From assembly GCA_013115125.1 (NCBI GenBank), contig JABANN010000182.1, forward strand, positions 1-55,923: 55,923 bases of DNA. Direction: 5' to 3'. Below, in pieces: positions 34,103-43,818 of the stretch. A program made the translations under genes and the position numbers. How positions within the stretch are numbered: the stretch's first letter is position 1; each line of letters starts with the position of its first letter. The notes under the pieces were generated by a model that saw only the letters and a list, made by a program, of their open reading frames with translations, made no database searches and was not told the origin of the DNA. The stretch is from Perkinsus olseni. Lineage: Eukaryota > Perkinsozoa > Perkinsida.

Positions 34103-35731
34103 ATGGGTAAAGACTATTACGGGATATTAGGAGTAAAGAAGGACGCTGATCAGGATGAGATAAAGAAAGCGTGAGTGGGTGGAGGAGGTCTCGAGTTCGA
34201 ATCTATGCCATGACATCATTCCAACTGCAGGTATCGTCGTATGGCTTTAAAGTGGCATCCAGATAAGAACCCTAATAATAGAGAAGCTGCTGCTGAGAAA
34301 TTCAAAGAGGTACTTGGAATCTTGCTTGGTCTCGCCATTCCTCAACGATAACTGCCGCTATTATCAACGCGATGCTCATTTCACCGAGTTTGAGACGTTC
34401 AGTGAACTCTAGAAGTGATACATCTAGGCCTATCTTGCTGATCTTGCACGTCCTCGCCAATTCCCAATTTCTCTCCCACTCCCGTAGGTTGCCGAAGCAT
34501 ATGATGTATTGAGTGACCCCCAGAAGAAGGCAGTGTACGATCAATACGGCGAAGAGGGTCTCAAGGGTGGGGCTCCCGGTGGACCCGGTCCTTCTGGACC
34601 CGATGCCCAGGGTTATTACACTACTGGCAAGTAGGAATCTTCGCTGTGCGAGGGCGTATCTTTACTGCTGCTGTTGTTGTTTTCCCTCAGTTTCCAGGGT
34701 GCACCTCACGGATTCCACTACACGTTCTCACGTGATCCCAATGACATGTTCGCGCAGTTCTTCAAAGAGACTGTCCATCGGACTAACAGCTTTGGAGAGA
34801 CACCATTCGGGAATGATAGCTTCGCGGAGTTGTTCTCGGGTGATTATTTAGGCATCTTGCAATCTTGGGAGTTCTTATATGTCCTCAACGCTTAGGTCTT
34901 GGATCAGGACCTAGGGGACCTGGCCGCGATGCATCTAGCACAATGGGAAAGCAACGTAAGTGTCACTACCGGCATTGTTGCTGTAAACTGCGCGCCCTCT
35001 TTAGGAGCTGTTGAATTCGATCTTAACTGCTCGCTCGAGGACCTGTTCCATGGTACAGTGAAGAAAATGAAGGTGATAGGATCGAACCGGGGACCTCTTG
35101 TGCCACAGTTGCTTGCCTTGCAGGTGCGCCGTGTGAGTCGGACAGTCCAGCGACCAGCCGAGAAGACACTCGAGGTGCCCATCAAGGCAGGTTGGAAGCC
35201 TGGTAAGTCTACTGCTGGGTCGTGTTGTTCTCATCCGCCGTCGTGTAGGTACCCGTATCACCTTCGCTGGTGAGGGTGATGAGATTGGTAACTCTGGAAG
35301 ATGCCAAGACATAGTATTCATCATCCGTGAAAAGAAGCATCCCATGTTCACTAGGGACGGGTAATAAGCACCACTCGTTACCTTCCAGTACTCATCATTT
35401 TCAGGTCTAATTTATTATTCAACGCCAGTATTACTCTGAAGGAGGCTTTGTGTGGCTTCGAGCTGCATGTCCCATCCATAGAGGGTGATAAGGCTATTAG
35501 GTAGTAATCAACAACGCTGCCACGCGAAGAGGTAGTCGCTATCTCTCCTCGTCGTTCAGAGTCCGCATCGAGCAAGTAGTAACACCAGGGTTCACTCGAG
35601 TCATCCGGGGTGCCGGTATGCCGGTATCAAAGCAACCTGGCCAGCGTGGTGATCTAGTTGTTACCTTCGATATAGTATTCCCAAAGACACTGTCATCACA
35701 ACAGAAGGAGATCCTCAGAAGGACTCTTTGA
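34103..35731 (+). CDS. DnaJ/Hsp40 co-chaperone, type B
   Basis: Stimulates Hsp70 ATPase and delivers clients. The J domain starts [20 protein letters not shown] and has the HPD motif in [12 protein letters not shown]. It is followed by a Gly/Pro linker ([14 protein letters not shown]) and a Phe-rich segment ([20 protein letters not shown]). There is no Cys-rich zinc domain, so it is type B. The C-terminal substrate domains show [73 protein letters not shown] and [20 protein letters not shown], ending ILRRTL, TGA at 35729-35731. About eight introns of 45-180 bases interrupt it. Intron 1 carries a sense and a later intron an antisense tRNA-like module. Confidence 0.92.
34194..34204 (+). repeat. 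tRNA T-arm-like module, sense in DnaJ intron 1
   Basis: AGTTCGAATCT is preceded by GAGGTCTCG in the intron from gtgagtgggt (34171) to ccaactgcag, after the codons for DEIKKA. Confidence 0.7.
34634..34650. repeat. 17-base intron motif shared with EMC7, copy 2
   Basis: GGAATCTTCGCTGTGCG starts three bases after the donor of a DnaJ intron (gtaggaatc...ccctcag). Confidence 0.85.
35078..35088 (-). repeat. tRNA T-arm-like module, antisense in DnaJ intron
   Basis: GGTTCGATCCT on the minus strand lies in the 52-base intron 35073-35124 (gtgatagg...gccttgcag) between TVKKMK and VRRVSR. Confidence 0.8.
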
Positions 35732-35872
35732 TTATTCTTAAGTTGTCTCCTCATCATCTTCAACAACAACTGCTGCTGCTGCATTCCATATCATCGTCAA
35801 ACACCATATTATCATAATAACCATCATTGTGCTTCTTGCGTTAATGATCATTACCGTCCGGGCGGGTGTTGT

Positions 35873-35887
35873 AGCTAGAGGTGTCAG
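35873..35887 (-). other. 15-base acceptor-like motif, copy 1
   Basis: CTGACACCTCTAGCT on the minus strand is identical to copies at 51979-51993 and 53976-53990. No minus-strand gene is recognised here. Confidence 0.6.
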
Positions 35888-36024
35888 AAAAATCAGTTAG
35901 TTGCACTTGTCAGGGTCGTTGGAAAGATATGCGTTGCTCACGGTTACACCGCACTGGCAAGACTCTTGTTCTGTTCTTAGATTACAATAATATTTCCTTT
36001 CTTCGTTTTCGACACTGGTCTCCT

Positions 36025-36717
36025 ATGATAACTCGGCGGCGTTGGTGTTGGTGTGGTACTGGAATGACAGCTGGATGGGTAACATCAATAATGCTACTAC
36101 TTGTTTTGTCGAGTCAATACCCTTCCGCAGCCGCAGCAGTGATGGTTGGTAGTACCGATACTGTAGGAGTATCATCAACCAGTAACAATGTAGTAGTGGA
36201 TAATAATGGTAATTCGAGTAGTAGTGAGGCTCCCCTTGGTGGTGGTAACTTCACAACAACTTCCCCTACTACTACAACTACCACTACTACTACCTTACCC
36301 CCTGTTAATTTGTATTGCCCTCAGGGATATTGTCTTGATACTAAGATGCACAACAATGTTACTTGTATTAACATGCTACCTGCTCAGATGATAGACTGTT
36401 GGGATAATTATTGTGATAGTGTTGAGAATGAGTACTGCATGTCATGGGGTGTGGGTAGTGGTAGAGTGTGCCATAGTACTACTACCATGTGTCAGTGTAC
36501 ATATCTTAGTGTAATACAAGCACAGATAATAGTAGGATACATCCCAGCCCCTCCTGGATGGACAGAAGCCAAGGAATGTGATTATGCTGCTACTGGTTAT
36601 GCCCCTCCTACTACTACCTTAACGCCTGAGGATGGTACTTCGATCGGGAGTGACCTATCAAGGCCATCATACCTCATCATCGCAAGCGCTATCATGCTGC
36701 TATACGTCCTTGGATGA
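36025..36717 (+). CDS. Surface protein with Cys module and GPI-type or membrane C-terminus
   Basis: An intronless gene. The likely start is the ATG at 36025 (or 36064), giving a hydrophobic leader (WVTSIMLLLVLSSQYPSAAA). A Ser/Asn/Thr-rich stretch with a Thr run follows, then a Cys block (LYCPQGYCLD ... CINML) and the module DNYCDSVENEYCMSWG ... VCHSTTTMCQC seen in two other genes here. The end is a short hydrophobic segment without basic residues after it (YLIIASAIMLLYVLG), typical of a GPI-anchor signal, although a simple membrane anchor is possible. Probably displayed on the cell surface. Function unknown. Confidence 0.7.
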   Translation: MITRRRWCWCGTGMTAGWVTSIMLLLVLSSQYPSAAAAVMVGSTDTVGVSSTSNNVVVDNNGNSSSSEAPLGGGNFTTTSPTTTTTTTTTLPPVNLYCPQGYCLDTKMHNNVTCINMLPAQMIDCWDNYCDSVENEYCMSWGVGSGRVCHSTTTMCQCTYLSVIQAQIIVGYIPAPPGWTEAKECDYAATGYAPPTTTLTPEDGTSIGSDLSRPSYLIIASAIMLLYVLG

Positions 36718-36839
36718 TGAGGCTCGTCATGGGCCTGCAACCAACGGCACGCTATCAACTGTAATTTGCTAAACCTACACAGTAACACTGTCCTCGTCAT
36801 ATCATCATCAGTCATGCTGCTGCTGGTGCTGCTGCCGGT

Positions 36840-37304
36840 GTGGTGATGACTGCCCTTCTCGGACTTGCAGTAGTAAATGTATTATTCACTGGTGATGGTA
36901 GTCATCACCGATCTTTTTATCAACACTCCCAGGCAGTTGTAATGGTCGTTGCCATATTCTACAGTAGTACTGTCATTCCGTATCCTATACCACACTTTCC
37001 CCCATTCGCGTCAGAGCTGATGATGAGTTACCACGCCATGCCGTACTGTACCTCAGTTTCTTCCATGTCATCATCTTCGTCCAAGCTCGCTGATCTTGCT
37101 GATGTCATCACCGTCCGATCGTTGAGATTCATAAAAAGGTTATATAAGAGGGAATGGGTACCGGGGGAGCTGATCAAAGATTTCCCTAAGAAGCGGCATA
37201 TGGACCGGGCGTTGAACTTCACCTTATGGTGTCTAGCCGGAGCATCATCAACAGGCTTGGTCATCCACACCTACCTGAGGACTAATGCTGCTGATAATAT
37301 GTAA
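36840..37304 (+). CDS. Hypothetical protein, start uncertain
   Basis: An open reading frame whose 3' half looks coding (VRSLRFIKRLYKREWVPGEL, then KKRHMDRALNFTLWCLAGAS). It ends in TAA just before the next gene. The 5' half is hydrophobic and may be leader or non-coding. No family is recognised. Confidence 0.4.
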   Translation: MVMTALLGLAVVNVLFTGDGSHHRSFYQHSQAVVMVVAIFYSSTVIPYPIPHFPPFASELMMSYHAMPYCTSVSSMSSSSSKLADLADVITVRSLRFIKRLYKREWVPGELIKDFPKKRHMDRALNFTLWCLAGASSTGLVIHTYLRTNAADNM

Positions 37305-37317
37305 TCGATTGACACGT

Positions 37318-37913
37318 ATGATGTGTGATGGTAGCTCTAGGTTTATACCGTGGAAGTATCTCAAGCGCGAGTTGGTCTATGATTCGCGGGATACTGAACC
37401 CTGTGATACTGACTGGGACAAGTTAATCTCGGATATCGGTGCTCGCCACGGGTGAGGGATGGTAATAATGTAAAAGCTGGTAGCTAGTTTACTCGCAGTT
37501 TCACGTTGGATCAATTTCGCGAGGCTGCGTCGAGGTGTCTGCCGGTCGAACCGATGTTAGAGGTAGTAGAGAGGTACCTCCGCGCTGTTGTTCATGACAC
37601 TACTCGTATCACGGGAGCTGGAGGTAGGGGTGCAGCAGCAGCAGTAGTGGTAGCACGACTGTAAAGTAGGGTCCCAGTTGTGGGATGCAGCACGATCACA
37701 ACTCCATGCTGGTGAGTTGGACGATGTACCAGAGTACTTGATAGAGATAGTGAACACAGCATGCCGGGGGGTAATAATGATGGTGTGGTACTGCGGTGAA
37801 GCGGACGGTAGATCGATCGATCGGCAAAAGCTGACGAGTTGTGGAAGAACGTGGAGGCCTTCCGAGCGGGGATATATGAAGGCTTAGTTAAGGAATGGCA
37901 TAATAGGCAGTAG
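37318..37913 (+). CDS. Hypothetical protein, three or four exons
   Basis: Exons read MMCDGSSRFIPWKYLKRELV, an intron at about 37453-37497 (gtgagggatg...ctcgcag), FTLDQFREAASRCLPVEPML, then RSQLHAGELDDVPEYLIEIV and finally ADELWKNVEAFRAGIYEGLV with TAG at 37911-37913. The exons are clearly protein-like and acidic-helical, but one join near 37780-37830 is not resolved and no domain is recognised. Confidence 0.45.
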
Positions 37914-38112
37914 TAGTGCAGCGCACGCCGAAGGATACTGAGAGAAGTATCTTTCAAGATACTTCGACACGCGGACATATTATGATGATAAAGCTTTCGG
38001 TCATCGACATAGTGATCGAGCGTTCGGATACAACATTGGCAGTAATATCGTTCTACTATTCTATCCTGCTCATCTCGACCTCACTTGGATTCTCTCAAAT
38101 ATAGGTAAGGTT

Positions 38113-39364
38113 ATGCCGTATCTAACCACGAAAGAAGCAATTGTCACCACCTCGGACGAATCAGCAGCCCCCCCGGCGGCAGTTCCCCCTCCTCCGAGAT
38201 TCAATTCCCTGGAAATAGCCACGGCACTTCGACAATGGGGAGTAGCGATACTGCGACAGGCCATCAGCCCAGAGGAAGTGGAGAGGCTGCAGGAAGTCTT
38301 TCATGTGAGTTGACAGGAATGTGGTATGGTAGTAAGTGAAACATACTCTGCAGACTGATGGCGATAATGCAAGTCACATAGGAGTACAAGTGTTGGCTCA
38401 TGATGGCAATATCAAATTCGGAAGATTCGCACATTCGAGATTACATATGCTACTCAGAGGTCAGGATACTATGCCAACTGAGCCGTACACCATTAGAGTA
38501 GGTACCACTATGGAGCAGCCCACCACCGCCTGTAATAGATCATGGATGGGGGTGTTGCACTCAGTAGCAGAGGATATGGCCGCGCAATTGGACGATGGTG
38601 CTGGCGAGAGGAGGAGGATGTAAACGAGTGCCGAAACGTTGCACTGGAATCAGAGACTTTAGGTATCTTGCTGACGTCCGGTTGGTGGCTGTTGACCATG
38701 GGTCTCCTCCAGAAAGGCATTTCCATGCCGATAATGGTGCAGCAGGATTCACCGTACTGCTACCACTTACAGACAGGGATGCCAAGCTAGGTGGTAGAGG
38801 TTGGTAATTATGTTTAGTAGTGATGGGAGGGCGCAGCAGGTACGCAAGTTTTATTACCCGGTACGCATATCCTCTCCATCGGTGATGGCAGTCTGAGCTC
38901 CCTCATTGAGAGGTTGCGGACCTACTCTCGACGTTTCATGATGTCAGGAGGCTCACTGAAGGTTCACGAACTGTAGGGTACATCGGCATCTCCAGTGTGT
39001 ATCATTGGGACAGGTATCCTGATGGCTGTTGGCGAGCTGGCGATGCTCTTATATTAGACAGTCGTACTCTTTATCGGGGAGAGCACAGTGTTGTCTTCAA
39101 ACCTGGTACTATTGCTATTACTCTCCACTCATCATACTGCTAGTCCCTAGGTGTTATGCTCGTCTTCCGCTATGACTTCGAGGGTCATGAGGCACCTGGC
39201 ATCACCAACATGCAGCGGAAGGTGAAGCTACACTGCTTTTAGTTTTGTCGCAGATCTACCAGCAGGTTCTCTTCAAATTTGGATACCTTGCCAACCTCAT
39301 TGGATCGTATCTTTATCGCCCTTGGCTGCCTGCACCATCTATTGAGGATGGTATTATATCATGA
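38113..39364 (+). CDS. Phytanoyl-CoA dioxygenase (PhyH)-like protein
   Basis: A Fe(II)/2-oxoglutarate oxygenase fold. Exon 1 has ATALRQWGVAILRQAISPEE, the typical PhyH opening helix. Later exons have DVRLVAVDHGSPPERHFHAD, with the HxD metal motif (HAD), then FTVLLPLTD, GTQVLLPGTH and GDALILDSRTLYRGEHS, and the C-terminal VLFKFGYLANLIGSYLYRPW, ending in TGA at 39362-39364. The position where the family normally has a metal-binding His (LxxRGxxN block) reads Tyr (TLYRGEH), with a His three residues later. The substrate is unknown. Exons are separated by short introns, and an extra 5' exon upstream of 38113 is possible. Confidence 0.7.
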
Positions 39365-39669
39365 TGTGTGACCACGTGATGTTTCTGATGAATATTCTCA
39401 TAATTATCGTGTTGATGAGTAGAATCCATCCGAACGCCAAAGGATTATCTGGAAGCACAAGCGTCACTCGTACTGTACGAGTCGTACAGCGTACGGCGGC
39501 TGATGTGTCAACTACCCCCGACTCTCTGGTATACTCAACTCCACACCGACTAGTTATCGCTCAAAACTCGAGTGATGCTAACTATGTACAAATGAGGCCG
39601 AGCCAGCACAAGGAAATAAGGACAAAAAAGGAACATAAGTTGATAAACAAGTTCATGAGAACGATTTGA
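39361..39669 (+). CDS. Possible small secreted protein
   Basis: 102 codons starting at an ATG that overlaps the stop of the dioxygenase gene. The N-terminus is hydrophobic (MFLMNILIIIVLMSRI) and could be a signal peptide. The rest is hydrophilic and basic. It may instead be untranslated sequence. Confidence 0.3.
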   Translation: MMCDHVMFLMNILIIIVLMSRIHPNAKGLSGSTSVTRTVRVVQRTAADVSTTPDSLVYSTPHRLVIAQNSSDANYVQMRPSQHKEIRTKKEHKLINKFMRTI

Positions 39670-39699
39670 TGGGGGTTCCATCAAGGCATCACAGACTTT

Positions 39700-42444
39700 C
39701 TAATGCATCGCCAGAATAGTCTGAGGATTTATCGCAGCCCCACGCAACTCCTCTTGTGATGCTGTTGTGTCCGACTCATCCTCGAAGAGCATCATGACTT
39801 GGGGAGCGGCTTGTCTGGTAGACCATCGTCGTACTGGAAGGTTAGCCACCTTCATAGACTGCAAGTCCGGGTTGGTTATACCATACTTATCCATATCCTC
39901 GACGTGCTCTCCTCCAACTAACCAAGCAGAGGGTAGAGCGCATGCTGCAGAGGCTGCTCCTGATGCCATGGCAGTGGTCTTATCAACAACAGGAACGCCC
40001 TTGGGGGTCACTTCCTCCTCACTCCATACATGAACTGATCGCTCAGGGACGGTGTCCTTCAAAGTAGCCCAACACGTCGGAGTGACAGCTTCAGCAGCGA
40101 GCATCCGAGCTTCTACGAGAAGATGGGCGCATGAGAGACCAGTACCATGGCATTGCTGACCATCACCCTTCTGCCAGAACATACAATAGGACCCGCTTGA
40201 GTTACTACTGCAGTACTGATCTGCAGCTGCGATGGAGTTCGCGGTATAAGACGTACTGGGTGACTTGGTTGTTGTAGTAGAAGTATCGATAAAACCACAA
40301 TCGGTCCACGGGCGTTCACGATCGAGGTAGTCGAAGAAGTCCTGACCAGGGGGGCAGTTGAATGTGGTCGCCTCGCCGCCGTTGAGGTCTAGAGTGAAAG
40401 CATCAGCTCCTCGTCGACATAGATCGGACATTTGAGATAGGTAGAAGGAGCGTCGTAGCATGGGGGCGTCGTTAGGAGAATACCTAGCGTTATAATCTGT
40501 AACAGTGATCTTCACTATGGTCATTGGATCCACCTTCCAACCATCTTGAGAAGTCCAGATAGTCTCGCCGCACTTGAGAGTAGGGTGACCACAGTCAGTA
40601 GCTGTACGATCAACTATGCCAGCCATATGACTGGTACCAGTAAACCTCATTGAGGTAACACCATTGTGATCTTCTGCAGCGGGGTCCATCTCCACCTCAA
40701 ACCCTGCAGTTACCGCACGACGAGGTGGTCGGATGTCAGACGAACTGGACTGCTTGTTCATGGCAACTGGTGCAGAGTCGAGGACAAAGCCGAAGAGTTC
40801 CAATAGGGACATATCATAGCTGACCATACCATCAAGGAAAGGGTTCTCCTCGTAGAAGTCTAGCTCAGTGAGGGGTATCCTCTCCGTGAAGTTCTGACTG
40901 AGAGCGTAACGGATATTACCGCAGCTCAATGCTGCAATGTTAGCAGACATATTGCGCATATAAAGATCGCTCAACATGTTGCCGACGCGTGACTCGTCAC
41001 TGCAGATATCAGCGGTATCGTAGAAGCCTTGAAAGAGGAGGTTGTCCATGTTTGTGTTGGCAAGTGGCTTGATAGGCTGCACCCAGTGGCTCCAAGTCTG
41101 CATAACATTGTTATTCCACCAATCCTCATCCTCGGTACCCACAAACCGATGACCGCACTGATCATCTAGGACCGGCAAAGCATGAGCGTATCTTAGTTTG
41201 CCGTTGGGATGCTCGGCGTCGAAGTCGAAGACCAATCTACCGAGCATTTGACCATCCATACCCATCTTCCATATCGGGGTAACAACCTCCGAGTTAGTGG
41301 GATGATGAAGATTTAAGAAGGCAGGGAAGTGATCATGACCAGCCAGTACGGCATCCAGTTTTAGACCCTGTTCCACCACAGCTTCTCTCCACATAAGAAC
41401 ATCAAAGCCGACACATTGATGAGTGAGCATTATAACAAGATTGCACCCGTCATCGTTCATCTCTCTGATACTCTTCACAGCGGAAGGGATCATATCCGTG
41501 AACCATACGTTGGTGTGGCCAGCAATAGCCTGAGCAGCCGAAGTCTCAGTGGTCCCAGCGAAACACACTTTGCTCTTCTTCACCATCTTATACCAGTAGT
41601 TGCCAGAGGCCGCGTAGAAGGCGTCATCATCGGTACCAAAGACCTTTTCATTACGACCAACAGTAGCATTAACAAAAGATATCTCTTGAGAGACCTTAAG
41701 GTCGGAGCCCAACAGCGAGGTTTTGGCCTCGTCCGCATAAACGTTATTGCCGAGGTAAAGGAAGTTACCGGTAGCCATACTCCAGGCCACACAATTATTG
41801 TTATACTCAGGGTGCTCATCCAATTGGGCTACTGGGCATTTATCTTTGAACTGGAATTCATGATTACCGAATGCTACAAGGTCCACCTCACCAGCATTCA
41901 TCATATCGATCATGTGCTCACCGTAGGTAACAGAAGAGAGGTAGGACATGGCCACGAAGTCGCCAGGCAACATACTGATGTACTCATCGGTGTCAGCGGT
42001 TTTACCGATATACTTATACGTTCCCGCCATTTGAGCAGTGTTGCCCCATTTAGTAGAAGGGTCCCGCACCTTCTCGTCGAATGCAGAAGCATCAGTACAA
42101 CCACTATCATCACTGGTCATGATAGCCCCACCAGTGTAAGGTAGGTTGATATCATACATCTTCTCAATGGCGGCTTCCGGCATACCAAGAGCAGCAGCTT
42201 TGCCGTAGCAGGCATCACCATCTTCTTCGCACAACTTGTAGAAATCCTCGGAAGGGGTGCCCTCGAAGTAGTAGCCATTACCAGAGAAAGGCCGAGCATA
42301 CATTGAGTAAACGTCATTGGTGGTGCCTATAGTAATCGAGGCATGATAATCCCGCTCTGAGCTCTTGGCCAAAAATGGTGCTGCCGCTGCGGCAAAGAGG
42401 GGCAGAGTCTGCTGGATGAGCAGCAGATGATTTGCTGATACCAT
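39700..42444 (-). CDS. Secreted 5'-nucleotidase-like metallophosphoesterase with Cys module
   Basis: A single long coding exon. The likely start is the ATG at 42444, giving a signal peptide (MVSANHLLLIQQTLPLFAAA). A longer open frame upstream runs through a clean intron. The metallophosphoesterase domain shows GDFVAMSYLSS, AFGNHEFQFK, VIMLTHQ and LAGHDHFPAF. The C-terminal nucleotidase domain shows SRVGNMLSDLYMRNMSAN and SCGNIRYALSQNF. A Thr-rich linker leads to the module ADQYCSSNSSGSYCMFW ... QCHGTGLSC, then a C-terminal extension. Expected to hydrolyse extracellular nucleotides or similar phosphoesters (family inference). In place of the usual GPI tail it ends in a hydrophilic stretch (NPQTILAMH), so it may be freely secreted. 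Confidence 0.85.
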   Translation of the reverse strand: MVSANHLLLIQQTLPLFAAAAAPFLAKSSERDYHASITIGTTNDVYSMYARPFSGNGYYFEGTPSEDFYKLCEEDGDACYGKAAALGMPEAAIEKMYDINLPYTGGAIMTSDDSGCTDASAFDEKVRDPSTKWGNTAQMAGTYKYIGKTADTDEYISMLPGDFVAMSYLSSVTYGEHMIDMMNAGEVDLVAFGNHEFQFKDKCPVAQLDEHPEYNNNCVAWSMATGNFLYLGNNVYADEAKTSLLGSDLKVSQEISFVNATVGRNEKVFGTDDDAFYAASGNYWYKMVKKSKVCFAGTTETSAAQAIAGHTNVWFTDMIPSAVKSIREMNDDGCNLVIMLTHQCVGFDVLMWREAVVEQGLKLDAVLAGHDHFPAFLNLHHPTNSEVVTPIWKMGMDGQMLGRLVFDFDAEHPNGKLRYAHALPVLDDQCGHRFVGTEDEDWWNNNVMQTWSHWVQPIKPLANTNMDNLLFQGFYDTADICSDESRVGNMLSDLYMRNMSANIAALSCGNIRYALSQNFTERIPLTELDFYEENPFLDGMVSYDMSLLELFGFVLDSAPVAMNKQSSSSDIRPPRRAVTAGFEVEMDPAAEDHNGVTSMRFTGTSHMAGIVDRTATDCGHPTLKCGETIWTSQDGWKVDPMTIVKITVTDYNARYSPNDAPMLRRSFYLSQMSDLCRRGADAFTLDLNGGEATTFNCPPGQDFFDYLDRERPWTDCGFIDTSTTTTKSPSTSYTANSIAAADQYCSSNSSGSYCMFWQKGDGQQCHGTGLSCAHLLVEARMLAAEAVTPTCWATLKDTVPERSVHVWSEEEVTPKGVPVVDKTTAMASGAASAACALPSAWLVGGEHVEDMDKYGITNPDLQSMKVANLPVRRWSTRQAAPQVMMLFEDESDTTASQEELRGAAINPQTILAMH

Positions 42445-42445
42445 A

Positions 42446-42486
42446 CTAAACAGAAGTGTCAAATGACTGATCAAAATAAAACTCAC
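42446..42486 (-). other. 41-base intron or trans-splice region at nucleotidase start
   Basis: On the minus strand, gtgagttttattttg...cttctgtttag ends one base before the chosen start codon. It is either a 5'-UTR intron or the site where a spliced leader is added. Confidence 0.65.
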
Positions 42487-42609
42487 GTGCAGCTTCCCAC
42501 CTCCGATTTCTATTCCGCACACACGCAGTAGCCCGAACACAACCAACCTAGCGTAGCGTCGCGCTCTGTTTAGCTGCGGCCCGTCTATCGTGCTGATGTC
42601 GCCTCTCAC

Positions 42610-43596
42610 TTTTTCACCTTACTAGGTGAGAATGCCCATTGTGGCCTATCATTTGTTAATGTATCATCTTCGACTGAAGCTTGGCCTAGATAGACCATAG
42701 AAACCTCAATTCCTGCGAGTAGTCGATAACATAGTCCAACAAACGAGACCTAGGAGACAGCGATTGTGTTGATCCGCTGGGAGGCGTCAAACCATGCTTG
42801 ATCTAGCGCCTCTGTTTATCACCTTAGCACGTGGTATGTTAAGAGGAGTACGGGCGGCATTTGAGTGAGGCTTACGCTGATGCACAACTGAGTTGAGTAC
42901 CTTCCATCTGACGAATCCTTGGTACGGCCGGGAAGGTGACTATCGCCGGCTCGGATTTACCACTTTAACTCACAACTGAAAGTAACCCATTCCATTTCTC
43001 ACAACTTCAAGTAGCGTATTCTATTAATCACAACGGTGTTGAGCATTCGCTGTTCATCTTGGTCCCTTGCGATTGGTATTGATCTTCATCCGTGTGGGCA
43101 TCACTAGACACGTGGTTCACAGCCCTGTATCGTACTGTATCAAACTACTCAGTAGCTTACTTGGTAGCAGCTGCTACTACTGCCGGATTCCCTTCGGACC
43201 CCAACTCACGAACGCAACTCACGAGGGTTGACGGCGGTTGATTGTGCCAAGGCTAAGAAGCAACTTCTGAGGAATTGGCCTTCTGCTTGAGGAACCTCTT
43301 TTGTTCCCTATGAGACTATAAAAATGGTCGTTCCATATTCTATAGACAGTAGAACTTGGAGCAACCTCTTGACGCCTCGGAAAAATAGCTACTCGGAAGA
43401 AGCTGATTTCTAAGAATGTTGTGTAATAGATAGATAATCTATAGGTAATCTCACGACCAGTTAAACCCAAGGGTGAAATCACGGGTCATAAAGTAAACCA
43501 TCAATGAATATAATCCCGTAGGGCTTCCATGAGTTATCTACTGTCTCTGCTGGATGGATCAGTACCATAGACTACCGTGACCGACGGTTAGAAGAC
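42610..43596. other. Intergenic, no gene seen
   Basis: Mixed-composition sequence without long microsatellites. Short open stretches (for example 43219-43482 on the minus strand) show no recognisable protein character. Confidence 0.5.
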
Positions 43597-43818
43597 CTAA
43601 TCATAGCCATCAGACATTACACCTTTGGGACATCCCCAGCAATCGCATTCCCAGGGCCACTCAGGGGAGGCATCGCAGGAACAACCCTTTGCATAGCACT
43701 CAGGCTTACAAGCTTGATAGCACGCCCCGTGCAAGCGTCGGAGATTCTTGGAGTCATCCTGGCCATGAGCCGAGAATAAGGAGAGGATGATGAAGACCTT
43801 GCAGATAGCGTTGAGCAT
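43597..43818 (-). CDS. Small Cys-rich secreted peptide
   Basis: 73 codons: a signal peptide (MLNAICKVFIILSLFSAHG), then a basic stretch (DDSKNLRRLHG) that could be a pro-peptide cleavage region, then a compact core with eight Cys in the pattern C-x3-C-x3-C-x4-C-x-C-x9-C-x-C-x2-C, including Trp residues between the last Cys. Size and Cys density resemble secreted disulfide-rich peptides such as defence or signalling peptides, but no known family is matched. It is a single exon. Confidence 0.55.
   Translation of the reverse strand: MLNAICKVFIILSLFSAHGQDDSKNLRRLHGACYQACKPECYAKGCSCDASPEWPWECDCWGCPKGVMSDGYD

Noticed and set aside
41416-42144. 242-codon open frame on the plus strand inside the nucleotidase
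   Set aside because: It is antisense to the well-supported metallophosphoesterase motifs and has no recognisable features of its own.
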